Made by a program: the position numbers and the translations under genes. The notes below the pieces were generated by a model that was given only the letters and a program-made list of their open reading frames with translations, had not been told where the DNA came from and ran no database searches. From contig JAFYEU010000060.1 in NCBI GenBank assembly GCA_017544105.1, forward strand, positions 1-32,294: a DNA stretch of 32,294 nucleotides, read 5' to 3'. This DNA is from Bacteroidales bacterium. Its GTDB lineage: Bacteria; Bacteroidota; Bacteroidia; Bacteroidales; WCHB1-69. Positions 7,837 through 15,959 of the stretch are shown here, piece by piece. Positions within the stretch are counted from its first letter, which is position 1. The number at the start of each line of letters is the position of its first letter.

Positions 7837-9103
7837 TACTGTAGCGAATTACCTGATAGACTTCCCCATTGGGTTTCCAGTAGGTCCAAGTGCCCTCTTT
7901 GAGACGGTTTTTGAAAGCACCGGTATAGTGTTTTTTGCCGTTCTCGTAATACTCGGTGAACTTGCCTTCCGCTACATCATCTTTGAAGTTCTGCTCGCGC
8001 ACCTTGACCTCCTGCACGTTGTAGAAGGTCCACTTGCCCTGTTTCTTGTCGTAGGCATATTTACCCTGGGCGAACACCTTGCCGTTTTGCGCAAAGTCTT
8101 TCCAAGAGCCATGTTTCAGGTTGTCTTTGTAGTGACCCTCCTTGGATTTATGTTTGGTCTCTTCCCAATAGTAGGTGTAGGAGCCGTTCATTTTGCCGTT
8201 TTTGTATTGGATGGCGTATTTCTGGTGGCCGTCTTCATACCAGCCGGTCCAAAGGCCAGTCATCTCTCCTTGGTGGAAATAGCCGTGGTCCTGGGTTTTC
8301 CCGTTGGGATAATAGGAGACCCATTCACCCTCTTCCTTGTCGTTGCTAAAGGAGCCTTGTCGTTGTAACTTGCCATCCTCATACCAAGCTTTCCATAGGC
8401 CTTCGCGTTTGCCGTCTCGATAGCTGCCGGTCTTCCAGAGCTGACCTTCTTCATAATAGTAGGTCCAGTCCCCATTCTGAAGACCATGGTCAAAGTTACC
8501 CTTGCTGCCTAGCTGGCCGTTGGGATGGTAGAATTTCCATTCGCCCTGCTGCAATCCGCGTACGGAGTTTCCTTCCATGTTTTTCTCGCCATCCTTGTTC
8601 CACCAACAGGCATAGCCTTCCAGCTCGCCCATATCGTAGTCGCCTTCAAAATACTTTTTGCCATTGTCGAAATACTCGATGGCATGGCCATGGATGCTGT
8701 CAGCCTGATAGCTGACATTCTTGAAGATTTTGCCGTTGGGGTGATAGAACGTCCATTGTCCGTCGCGCTTTCCGTTCACAAACTGGCCTTCGGACTCCAT
8801 GGCACCGGAGGGATACCAGCTCTTGAACGGGCCATTGTCGGCATGGTATTCCTGGCTGATATGTCCATCATCAAACCAAACTTTCCAAACGCCAACCCTG
8901 ACACCGTTGCGATAGTCGCCTTCTGTCCATTTGGTGCCATTGTAGTGATAATAGACCCAGTGTCCATCCTCTTTTCCGTTTTTCTCTACACCAACAGACA
9001 TCAGCTGATGGTTTTTCCAATAGTTTTTCACGGTGTCTTGTGCCTGTGCAGACAAGCCGAGGATCAGACAGCAGACAATGATGATGTAATTGCGCATAGC
9101 CAT
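7817..9103 (-). CDS. Exported MORN-type (YwqK-like) repeat protein, 16 repeats
   Basis: A 428-residue protein with an N-terminal signal peptide (MAMRNYIIIVCCLILGLSAQAQ) and then sixteen tandem repeats of about 23 residues with consensus GxWxxYxxNGxxxxxGxYxxGxx, the MORN_2 pattern. The repeats fill the whole mature chain, so it is a pure beta-hairpin scaffold in periplasm or outer envelope. Databases often call such proteins 'YwqK-family antitoxin', but nothing here supports a toxin-antitoxin role. Starts at 9103 or 9097 are chosen because the -7 box at 9122-9129 rules out the longer frame to 9124. It overlaps the downstream hydrolase gene by 20 bases if that gene starts at its longest ATG. 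Confidence 0.9.
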   Translation of the reverse strand: MAMRNYIIIVCCLILGLSAQAQDTVKNYWKNHQLMSVGVEKNGKEDGHWVYYHYNGTKWTEGDYRNGVRVGVWKVWFDDGHISQEYHADNGPFKSWYPSGAMESEGQFVNGKRDGQWTFYHPNGKIFKNVSYQADSIHGHAIEYFDNGKKYFEGDYDMGELEGYACWWNKDGEKNMEGNSVRGLQQGEWKFYHPNGQLGSKGNFDHGLQNGDWTYYYEEGQLWKTGSYRDGKREGLWKAWYEDGKLQRQGSFSNDKEEGEWVSYYPNGKTQDHGYFHQGEMTGLWTGWYEDGHQKYAIQYKNGKMNGSYTYYWEETKHKSKEGHYKDNLKHGSWKDFAQNGKVFAQGKYAYDKKQGKWTFYNVQEVKVREQNFKDDVAEGKFTEYYENGKKHYTGAFKNRLKEGTWTYWKPNGEVYQVIRYSNGQEIQ

Positions 9104-9121
9104 TTGTTTTGAAAGAAAGTG

Positions 9122-9129
9122 CAAAAGTA
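9122..9129 (-). promoter_or_regulatory. -7 box for the MORN-repeat gene
   Basis: The minus strand reads TACTTTTG, 19 bases before the ATG at 9103. It overlaps the longer possible start at 9124 and thereby argues against it. Confidence 0.55.
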
Positions 9130-9154
9130 ATAAAATTATCGTTGTCCGGAAAAC

Positions 9155-10210
9155 TCATTCTGACAACTTGTTGAATATCGTTGTCGGTTGGATGATGATG
9201 CGCAGATAGACGGGCAGGTGGTCGGCAAAGCCACCCACGTAGCGCGGGCCCATAAAAGTGCGGTAGTTTTTGAAGCCTCCATATTTTTCATCTGGAACCA
9301 GCAAAAAAGGCGCGTCATAGATGTGTGGGGACCGATTGGCAATCTGGAGACCCCCTGTGCCCAAGAGGAATCCATTTGACACAATCAGTTGGTCAAGACA
9401 GCCCCAGAAATCCTCATGCTTGTGAGATCCTTTGTTGTGGTAATTCAAGAACTCATACATCAAATTGAAAAGTGTGTCGGTCTGGGTGGTGTCCGTAAAG
9501 CGTACGGCGCGTAAGTGCTCTTCCATGCTTTCGTCTGTACAGTAGTCGTTGAAGTCTCCCATGAGAAGAACCTTGGCTTCCGGTGAGACGGACAGGATGG
9601 AGTCCACCTTCCGACGGGCCACGTCCGCATAATAGTTGCGTTTGGGGATGGTGGCCGCGAAGCCGCCAAAGCGAGAGGTCCAGTGGTTGACAAGAAGGTG
9701 CAGGGAGTCACCATTGGAAAAGCTGATGAGCGCATAGAGCAGGTCACGATTGCGAGTTCCCGGCTCAAAGGGGAATACTACGGGGATTTTCTCCGACCTC
9801 AGCACCTGCACGCAGCTGTCCCGATAGAGGAGTGCGACATCCACTCCGCGGCGGTCTGGAGAATCGTAATGGAGGTACCGGTATCGGAATCTGCTCAAGG
9901 GGGAGTTGTAGCATAGATCCTTCAAGACCTGTTCGTTCTCAATTTCCGCCAGCCCGACCAGGTATGGCGGATTCCCTTCTCCCAAGGCCACCAATACCTT
10001 TCCGATGTTTTGTATCTTTCGTTTGTATTTGGCGAACGACCAATGGTATAGTCCGGTGGGGGTGAAGTCATCGTCCAAAGTGAGCGAGTCATCCGATGGA
10101 TGAAACAGGTTTTCCACATTGTAGAAAGCGACTACACAAGTGTCGGCACGTTGAGCACAGGCCCAGCCTATAACAATCAATTGTAAAACAAACCAGCATA
10201 GTTTTTTCAT
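9155..10210 (-). CDS. Secreted endonuclease/exonuclease/phosphatase-family protein
   Basis: A 351-residue exported protein of the EEP (DNase I-like) fold, which cleaves phosphodiester or phosphomonoester bonds with a divalent metal. A signal peptide (MKKLCWFVLQLIVIGWACAQ) leads into FYNVENLF (Asn that contacts phosphate), AEIEN (metal-binding Glu), the LLMGDFNDY motif (catalytic Asp/Asn) and a C-terminal FADHLPV with the Asp-His pair. The catalytic set therefore looks complete. Substrate is unknown: nucleic acid, lipid or sugar phosphate are all possible for this family. The start is the ATG at 10210, since the promoter box overlaps the longer frame. Confidence 0.92.
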   Translation of the reverse strand: MKKLCWFVLQLIVIGWACAQRADTCVVAFYNVENLFHPSDDSLTLDDDFTPTGLYHWSFAKYKRKIQNIGKVLVALGEGNPPYLVGLAEIENEQVLKDLCYNSPLSRFRYRYLHYDSPDRRGVDVALLYRDSCVQVLRSEKIPVVFPFEPGTRNRDLLYALISFSNGDSLHLLVNHWTSRFGGFAATIPKRNYYADVARRKVDSILSVSPEAKVLLMGDFNDYCTDESMEEHLRAVRFTDTTQTDTLFNLMYEFLNYHNKGSHKHEDFWGCLDQLIVSNGFLLGTGGLQIANRSPHIYDAPFLLVPDEKYGGFKNYRTFMGPRYVGGFADHLPVYLRIIIQPTTIFNKLSE

Positions 10211-10234
10211 CGTTGTTTTCGTTTTCTGAAGAAG

Positions 10235-10265
10235 CAAAGATATAACAGCAAAAATCTTTTGTCAA
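10235..10265 (-). promoter_or_regulatory. Promoter of the EEP-family gene
   Basis: The minus strand shows TTG (10263-10265), a 20-base spacer and TATCTTTG (10235-10242). It diverges from the hydG-operon promoter about 50 bases away. Confidence 0.7.
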
Positions 10266-10289
10266 GCGATTTTTGATGATATTTTTTTA

Positions 10290-10297
10290 TACTTTTG
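10290..10297 (+). promoter_or_regulatory. -7 box for the TM1266-hydG operon
   Basis: TACTTTTG lies 76 bases before the first gene. No TTTG is seen at 19-20 bases upstream (one lies at 14), so activation by a regulator is possible. Confidence 0.5.
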
Positions 10298-10372
10298 CCG
10301 CGTCATTTGAGACCGCAAGTCTTGCGTGATTTTTTTATCTGAATAGTAAACCTGATCCAAAAGGAGGAACTG

Positions 10373-10624
10373 ATGGAAAAGAGAATCGGCACCATTACGG
10401 TGTTTATCTATAATCGTGCGATAGCCTCGCAAATCAACACCATTATTTCGCAATATTCTGACATTATTGTGGCTCGACAAGGATTGCCGTTCCACCATCG
10501 TCAGGTGTCTGTCATTGCCCTCATCGTGGAGGGTGATGTGGACCAGGTGAACGCCTTGTCGGGAAAATTGGGCAAACTTACGGAGGTGGAGGTCAAGGCG
10601 GTTGTAGCCAAAAATCAAAATTAA
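10373..10624 (+). CDS. TM1266-family iron-only hydrogenase system regulator
   Basis: An 83-residue protein with the ACT-like ferredoxin fold of the TM1266 family, found beside [FeFe]-hydrogenase maturation genes in many anaerobes. The sequence runs RIGTITVFIYNR, then a SQYSDIIVARQGLP segment, HHRQVSVIALIVEGD and a final strand EVKAVV, the expected beta-alpha-beta-beta-alpha-beta order. It lies 27 bases upstream of hydG in the same direction, which supports the assignment. Its regulatory role is inferred in the literature from context and structure; no DNA-binding domain is present. Confidence 0.9.
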   Translation: MEKRIGTITVFIYNRAIASQINTIISQYSDIIVARQGLPFHHRQVSVIALIVEGDVDQVNALSGKLGKLTEVEVKAVVAKNQN

Positions 10625-10651
10625 GAATTATTCACACTAAAACTATAGATT

Positions 10652-12106
10652 ATGAAATTCAATCCAGAAAAATGCCGGATTCCCGATGAAATAGGGAAAC
10701 CGTTTATTGACGAACAGGAAATTTGGGACTATATCAACCACACGGAGAGCACGCCGGAGCGTGTGCGGTCCATCATTCAGAAATCATTGGACAAGAACCG
10801 TCTGACCATGGAAGAGACGGCGGTACTGATCAACACGACGGATCCAGTCTTGGTGGAAGAGATCAAAGAGGGTGCGCGTGAGCTGAAGCGTCGTATCTAT
10901 GGAAACCGGATCGTGTTGTTTGCCCCGTTATATGTGGGCAATTATTGTGTTAACAATTGCAAATATTGCGGTTTCCGTTCCTCCAACAAGGATCAAGTAC
11001 GTACTACCCTGACTGATGAGGAGTTGGTACACAATGTGGAGGCTTTGGAGGAAGACGGCCAAAAGCGTTTGATTTTGGTCTATGGCGAGTCGCCGAAATA
11101 CTCCCCTGAGTATATTGCCCATACTGTCAAGCTGACCTATGCCACCAAGAAAAACAACGGTTCCATCCGTCGTGTCAACATCAATGCAGCTCCATTGGAT
11201 GTTGAGGGATTCCGCATTGTCAAGGAAGCTGGCATCGGCACCTATCAGATCTTCCAAGAAACCTATCACAGAGGGGCCTACGCCAAGTATCATCCAGCCA
11301 ACACCCGCAAGGGCGACTACGACTGGCGTTTGACCTCCATGGATCGTGCCCAACAAGGTGGCATTGATGACAATGGTCTTGGTATTCTCTTTGGATTGTA
11401 CGATTGGCGTTTTGAGGTGATGGCTATGATTCGCCACACAAACCACCTCGAGGCCTGTTTCAATGTCGGACCTCACACCATCTCTTTCCCGCGTATCAAA
11501 GATGCTTCGGGGTTGGATATCGATCAAGAGTATATGGTCGACGATGACACTTTTGAAAAGATCATTGCCATTTTCCGCTTGGCAGTTCCCTACACGGGCA
11601 TGATCCTGACTGCCCGTGAGACGGCGGAATTCCGCGCCAAGGCTATCCAATACGGTATCTCCCAGATTGATGGCGGTACGAACCTCCAGATTGGAGACTA
11701 CAAGTACCATCATGAGGAAACCGACAAAAACTCCGACAAGGTGGAGAAACAGAACCTCGACAGGGAGCAATTTAAGATTGGCGACGACCGGACCTTGGGC
11801 GAGATCATCGAAGAGCTGTTGGACGGTAATTACATACCGAGTTTCTGTACGGCTTGCTATCGTTTGGGACGTACGGGCGAACACTTCATGGAGTTCAGCG
11901 TGCCTGGCTTCATCAAACGTTATTGCACGCCCAACGCCATTCTGACACTGAGTGAGTATCTGGTGGATTATGCCACTCCTGAAGTGGCCGAGAAGGGGTG
12001 GAAAGTGATAGAAAACAACTTGGAGAATGTGGATGAAAAATTCCGTCCGGAATTGCTGAAGCGAATCGAAAGAGTCAAGTCCGGAGAGCGGGATCTTTAT
12101 TTCTAA
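10652..12106 (+). CDS. hydG: [FeFe]-hydrogenase H-cluster maturase HydG
   Basis: Radical-SAM tyrosine lyase that makes the CO and cyanide ligands of the H-cluster and an Fe(CO)2(CN) synthon. The 484 residues are the family length. The SAM cluster motif is C99-x3-C103-x2-C106 within NNCKYCGF. The C-terminal C399-x2-C402-x22-C425 motif, which holds the auxiliary cluster carrying the dangler iron, is present; this second motif separates HydG from the tyrosine lyase ThiH of thiamine synthesis. It is preceded by the TM1266-type gene. hydE, hydF and the hydrogenase are not in this window. Its presence implies an oxygen-sensitive [FeFe]-hydrogenase elsewhere in the genome. Confidence 0.97.
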   Translation: MKFNPEKCRIPDEIGKPFIDEQEIWDYINHTESTPERVRSIIQKSLDKNRLTMEETAVLINTTDPVLVEEIKEGARELKRRIYGNRIVLFAPLYVGNYCVNNCKYCGFRSSNKDQVRTTLTDEELVHNVEALEEDGQKRLILVYGESPKYSPEYIAHTVKLTYATKKNNGSIRRVNINAAPLDVEGFRIVKEAGIGTYQIFQETYHRGAYAKYHPANTRKGDYDWRLTSMDRAQQGGIDDNGLGILFGLYDWRFEVMAMIRHTNHLEACFNVGPHTISFPRIKDASGLDIDQEYMVDDDTFEKIIAIFRLAVPYTGMILTARETAEFRAKAIQYGISQIDGGTNLQIGDYKYHHEETDKNSDKVEKQNLDREQFKIGDDRTLGEIIEELLDGNYIPSFCTACYRLGRTGEHFMEFSVPGFIKRYCTPNAILTLSEYLVDYATPEVAEKGWKVIENNLENVDEKFRPELLKRIERVKSGERDLYF

Positions 12107-12199
12107 GTTGTGTAATCTTATTATATACAGATAATTATAAAACTTTCCGAAAGATGTAACAAAAAGAGCGGGGTTGACGTATAAGAGAAAGTTTTTTTA

Positions 12200-12207
12200 T
12201 AATTTTG
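12200..12207 (+). promoter_or_regulatory. -7 box for mreB
   Basis: TAATTTTG lies 21 bases before the ATG. A TTGAC lies at 12174-12178 with an over-long 23-base spacer. Confidence 0.55.
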
Positions 12208-12227
12208 CAGTCTTAATTTTTTTATTA

Positions 12228-13250
12228 ATGGGTCTGTTTTCAATTTTCACAAAAGAAATCGCTATTGACTTAGGGACAGCCAATACGGTTATCCTGCACA
12301 ACAATCAGGTTGTGGTGGACGAGCCGTCCATCATAGCGATTGATACGAAGACCAATCAAGTGAAGGCGGTTGGAAAGAAGGCTATGTACATGGAGGGCCG
12401 TTGTCCGAAAGGTATCATCACGGTTCGTCCTTTGAAAGATGGTGTCATAGCGGATTTCCAATATACGGAGTTGATGCTTCGTGAATTTATCAAAATGACA
12501 GGAACGAAAGGATACCTGTTCCCACCGTCCTTGAAGATGGTCATCTGTATTCCATCCGGTATCACAGAGGTTGAGGAGCGTGCTGTGCGCGATTCAGCCG
12601 AGCAGGCTGGAGCCAAAGAGGTGCGTATGATTCACGAACCTATGGCCGCAGCCATCGGTATCGGTTTGGATGTCCTGGATGCAAATGGTAATATGATTAT
12701 CGATATTGGTGGTGGCACCAGCGAAATTGCGGTTATTGCGTTAGGTGGTATCACCACCAGCACCTCCGTCAAGGTGGCAGGTGACAAATTCAATAACGAT
12801 ATCATCGCCTATATGCGTCGAAACCACAACATCGAGATTGGCCTTGCCACCGCAGAGCAAATCAAGATCAATGTTGGATCCGCAGTGGATTCCTTAGACA
12901 ATCCACCACCAGATTATCAGGTTACGGGACGTAGTTTGGCGAAGGGCGTGCCGATTTCAGTCACGGTGAACTATCGGGAAATCGCTCAGGCACTGGATAT
13001 GTCCATCTCTTCCATAGAAATGGCTGTCAGCAGCGCTCTCGAGCAGACACCGCCCGAGTTGTCCTCCGATATCTATAAGACCGGTATCTATATGGCCGGC
13101 GGCGGTTCCCTCTTGCGAGGTCTTGACAAACGACTGGCCGCCAAGACAGGACTGAAGGTGCATGTGGCGGAAGACCCGCTTCTGGCTGTAGCCCGAGGCA
13201 CCGCCATTGCCCTGAAGAACTTCGACAAATTACCTTTCCTGATGAAGTAA
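12228..13250 (+). CDS. mreB: Rod-shape-determining protein MreB
   Basis: Actin-like filament protein that guides lateral wall synthesis at the inner membrane. The 340 residues begin MGLFSIFTKEIAIDLGTANT: a short hydrophobic N-terminal anchor, then the phosphate-1 motif. IDIGGGTSEIAVI is phosphate-2 and MAGGGSLLRGLD is the adenosine motif; HEPMAAAIG and AEQIKINVGSA are also typical. The start is the ATG at 12228, because the longer frame to 12174 contains the -7 box and is not family-like. It follows hydG by 121 bases and is closed by a strong hairpin. mreC, mreD and rodA, which often follow it, are absent here. Confidence 0.97.
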   Translation: MGLFSIFTKEIAIDLGTANTVILHNNQVVVDEPSIIAIDTKTNQVKAVGKKAMYMEGRCPKGIITVRPLKDGVIADFQYTELMLREFIKMTGTKGYLFPPSLKMVICIPSGITEVEERAVRDSAEQAGAKEVRMIHEPMAAAIGIGLDVLDANGNMIIDIGGGTSEIAVIALGGITTSTSVKVAGDKFNNDIIAYMRRNHNIEIGLATAEQIKINVGSAVDSLDNPPPDYQVTGRSLAKGVPISVTVNYREIAQALDMSISSIEMAVSSALEQTPPELSSDIYKTGIYMAGGGSLLRGLDKRLAAKTGLKVHVAEDPLLAVARGTAIALKNFDKLPFLMK

Positions 13251-13266
13251 TAAAACATCTATCTTT

Positions 13267-13295
13267 AAAGCCGGTTTTTTTAGACCGGCTTTTTT
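13267..13295 (+). terminator. Terminator of mreB
   Basis: A 9-bp stem, AAAGCCGGT / ACCGGCTTT, with an 8-base loop, followed by a run of T, lies 16 bases after the mreB stop. Confidence 0.88.
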
Positions 13296-13306
13296 ATGCG
13301 ATTATT

Positions 13307-13336
13307 TTTGGATGTTTCGGAAAATTTGTATTTTTG
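13307..13336 (+). promoter_or_regulatory. Promoter of the universal-stress operon
   Basis: TTTG (13307-13310), an 18-base spacer and TATTTTTG (13329-13336). The leader to the ATG at 13411 would be about 70 bases. Confidence 0.65.
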
Positions 13337-13410
13337 TGCTGTTTTTTGATAACGTCCCGAAAAACCTCAAATTGACGAATATTAGTAATAACATTAAAAC
13401 ATAAAACACT

Positions 13411-14250
13411 ATGAAAAATATCCTGGTCGGTATAGACTTTTCCAACAGCGCCATGACGGCAATGCGCCACGCTGTAGCATTGGCTCTCAAATCCAATGCA
13501 ACCCTGCATTTGGTATGGGTGAAGACTCCAGGGGCGATGAAAAATATTGAAGAGAACAGTAACTATCTGGGAGATGTCCAGACGAAACTCAACCAATGGG
13601 TGGAGTTGTGTAAAAAAGAATCTCCTCAAACTTCCGTGAATAGCTTCATTCTGGAAGGGAAGGTGCATGTTGCCATTACCCAATATGCCAAAAATCTGCC
13701 AGAATCCATCATCGTGATGGGTGCCCATGGAACCTCTGGCTTTGAGGAAGGCTACATTGGAAACAATGCGTATCGTCTGATCAACGAGTCGGATGTGCCC
13801 GTCCTGATCATGCGTGAGAACATCCAGATCAACAGGGATTTACATAAGATCTTCGTGCCGATAGACACCAGTTTTGAAACCTTGCAGAAGATCAAATATG
13901 CTATCCAGCTGGCTAAATTGTTTGCGGCTCAAATATTGCTCTATGGTGTCAACTATCCGAACAACCCGGATGTGCGTCATATCATCAATGTACAGTTGCG
14001 CCATGCCGCCGACATGTGCGATGAGGCCAATGTGCGCTACAATGTCGAAACCGAGAATATCAACCACAACGATGTGTGCAACACCATTCTGGAATCGGCA
14101 CACAATTATGACGCCAACCTTATTGTGATCATGCGTGAGGAGAATGAGACCGATTTCACGGCATCCCGCAATCTGCGTCAAATCTTGAGTACTTGTACGA
14201 TGCCTTTGTACATTATTCCTAATGTTAACGCTTATACGGTAAGTCGTTAA
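13411..14250 (+). CDS. Universal stress protein, two tandem Usp domains
   Basis: A 279-residue cytosolic protein with two Usp folds (about 1-145 and 150-275). Domain one opens with KNILVGIDFSNSA and ends with the loop GAHGTSGFEEGYIGN, that is G-x2-G-x9-G, but with Asn in place of the usual Ser/Thr after the last Gly, so ATP binding is likely but not certain. Domain two has KIFVPIDTSFET and a degenerate loop. It is the first gene of a four-gene set: its stop TAA shares one base with the next ATG (TAATG). The role is inferred as stress signalling or nucleotide binding. Confidence 0.92.
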   Translation: MKNILVGIDFSNSAMTAMRHAVALALKSNATLHLVWVKTPGAMKNIEENSNYLGDVQTKLNQWVELCKKESPQTSVNSFILEGKVHVAITQYAKNLPESIIVMGAHGTSGFEEGYIGNNAYRLINESDVPVLIMRENIQINRDLHKIFVPIDTSFETLQKIKYAIQLAKLFAAQILLYGVNYPNNPDVRHIINVQLRHAADMCDEANVRYNVETENINHNDVCNTILESAHNYDANLIVIMREENETDFTASRNLRQILSTCTMPLYIIPNVNAYTVSR

Positions 14251-14834
14251 TGGCTAAGAACGGCAAGCGCGTCATGCGTGCGGGCAACATGCTGAACCCC
14301 ACCCCTGTGGTGATGGTTTCATGTGGCAGCACAATTGATGAATACAATATCATCACAGTGGCGTGGACCGGAACACTCTGTTCCGATCCACCCTTGTGTT
14401 ATATCTCTGTCCGGCCATCGAGGCACTCCTATCATCTTATTAAAAAGTCGGGTGAGTTTGTCATCAACTTGGTCAATGAGGAGTTGGCTGCGGTTGCGGA
14501 CTGGTGCGGTGTGCAATCCGGTAGCGCTCACCATAAGTTCTTGGAGACAGGCTTGACACCCGTGCGGGGTGAGCATGTGTCCTGTCCGATGATTGCAGAA
14601 GCTCCGGTGAACATAGAATGCAAGGTTAAGGAGATTATTCCGCTCGGAACGCACGATATGTTCTTGGCAGAAGTGTTGGCAGTGCATGCGCAAGCATCAC
14701 TGTTTAACCACAAAACCGATGCTTTGGAGCTTCAACGGGCTAACTTGCTGGCCTATTCTCATGGTCATTATTATAAACTCGGGAAAATATTGGGGAAATT
14801 TGGTTTCTCCGTCGAAAAAAAATCAAGTAAATAA
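14250..14834 (+). CDS. Flavin reductase-like FMN-binding protein
   Basis: A 194-residue split-barrel flavoprotein of the flavin-reductase-like family. The FMN-binding pattern is seen in NIITVAWTGTLCSDPPLCYISVRP (typed here as two parts: the NIITVAW strand and the DPPLCYISVRP strand), then SYHLIKKSGEFVINLV and the CGVQSGS segment. C-terminal SHGHYYKLGK closes the family core. Such proteins bind FMN and reduce flavin or another small acceptor with NAD(P)H; in anaerobes many are of unknown partner. It overlaps its upstream and downstream genes by one base each (TAATG), implying coupled translation with the Usp and Nif3-family genes. Confidence 0.92.
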   Translation: MAKNGKRVMRAGNMLNPTPVVMVSCGSTIDEYNIITVAWTGTLCSDPPLCYISVRPSRHSYHLIKKSGEFVINLVNEELAAVADWCGVQSGSAHHKFLETGLTPVRGEHVSCPMIAEAPVNIECKVKEIIPLGTHDMFLAEVLAVHAQASLFNHKTDALELQRANLLAYSHGHYYKLGKILGKFGFSVEKKSSK

Positions 14835-15931
14835 TGCAAATCAAAGAAGTAACAGCTTGTCTGGAACGCCGTTTTCCTTTCTATCTTCAAGAGGATTTCG
14901 ACAATTGCGGGGTGCAATGTGGGGATGTCTCCCAAGAGATCACCGGAGTTTTGGTCTGTTTTGAGATGTCTCTCCAAGTCATTGAGGAGGCCATCGCGAA
15001 GGGAGCCAACCTGGTCATCTCCCATCATCCGCTCATCCTAAAACGGGGTATCCAAAAGATTCAACCGACCGACAGGGTGGGGGCCATCATCTGCCAAGCT
15101 TTGGAGCATAAGATGGTGCTCTATTCGATGCACACCAACATTGATAGTGCCCAGGGTGGCGGAAACGATGTTTTTGCCGACAAGCTGGGGCTCCAGCAGT
15201 CCTCCGTATTGGTGCCCCAAGCCGGACACCTTCGCAAGGTGGTGGTCTTTGTGCCGAAAGAGCACGCACAGGCGATGCGAGAGGCTCTGGCAGAGGTGGG
15301 TTGCGGTGCCATGGGCGCCTACGACCATTGCGCCTATACCATGTCTGGCACCGGTTCCTTCAGGCCTCTGGAGAATGCCCGACCCTTTATTGGCCACGTC
15401 ATGCAGGATGAGCAGGTGTCTGAGGAACGTGTGGAGATGGTCTTTCCCGCACCTTTGCTACGCAAGGTGGTCTCTACGATCTACCAGGTTCATCCGTATG
15501 AGGAGCCGGCTTTTGACATCTTGAGGTTGGAAAATGCTTCCCGCACAGAGGGCCTCGGCCGACTGGGACTCCTGCCTCAACCGATGAGTCTGCCCGAGTT
15601 CATTTCCTATGTGCAAGAAAAGATGAATGTCCAGCATCTTCGATATGCTGGAGACCCGGACCGTCAGATTCACAAGGTGGCGGTTTGCGGCGGTGGCGGC
15701 TCTTCCTTTATAGAGGCAGCCATGGCGGCAGGTGCCGACGCCTATGTGACCGGCGATGTCAAATACCATGACTTCTTCAGAGCCAATCACACCATGACCA
15801 TCGTCGATATCGGACATTATGAAAGCGAGTTCTTTATAAAAGAAATAATTTATAAGGAATTAAAAGAAAAATTTTCTACTTTTGCCGTTTCTATTGCCGA
15901 GACGGAAAAATTTGAAATAGTTTATATATAA
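14834..15931 (+). CDS. Nif3-like dinuclear metal-centre protein
   Basis: A 365-residue member of the Nif3/YbgI family, a widely conserved hexameric protein with a two-metal site; proposed GTP cyclohydrolase-like or hydrolase roles are not settled. Metal ligands are visible as H64-H65 in ISHHP, D104 in HTNID, and H328 with E332 in GHYESE, matching the spacing of the known site. The length beyond 250 reflects the middle PII-like insertion (about 125-235), with VHPYEEPAFD in it, as in the long YqfO type. It is translationally coupled to the flavin reductase gene by a one-base overlap and followed by the zinc-ribbon gene, a pairing seen in many bacteria. Confidence 0.94.
   Translation: MQIKEVTACLERRFPFYLQEDFDNCGVQCGDVSQEITGVLVCFEMSLQVIEEAIAKGANLVISHHPLILKRGIQKIQPTDRVGAIICQALEHKMVLYSMHTNIDSAQGGGNDVFADKLGLQQSSVLVPQAGHLRKVVVFVPKEHAQAMREALAEVGCGAMGAYDHCAYTMSGTGSFRPLENARPFIGHVMQDEQVSEERVEMVFPAPLLRKVVSTIYQVHPYEEPAFDILRLENASRTEGLGRLGLLPQPMSLPEFISYVQEKMNVQHLRYAGDPDRQIHKVAVCGGGGSSFIEAAMAAGADAYVTGDVKYHDFFRANHTMTIVDIGHYESEFFIKEIIYKELKEKFSTFAVSIAETEKFEIVYI
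15877..15884 (+). promoter_or_regulatory. Possible internal -7 box before the zinc-ribbon gene
   Basis: TACTTTTG lies inside the end of the Nif3-family gene, 76 bases before the next ATG. No -33 element is seen, so it may be chance. Confidence 0.3.
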
Positions 15932-15959
15932 CTCTTAGAATCAAGAAATTAACAATATT

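Noticed and set aside
7817..9103. Toxin-antitoxin interpretation of the MORN-repeat gene
   Set aside because: The YwqK label is a database name for MORN_2 proteins; the protein has a signal peptide and no toxin partner is nearby.
10928..11884. 318-codon minus-strand open frame inside hydG
   Set aside because: Shadow of hydG; the hydG frame carries all catalytic cysteines.
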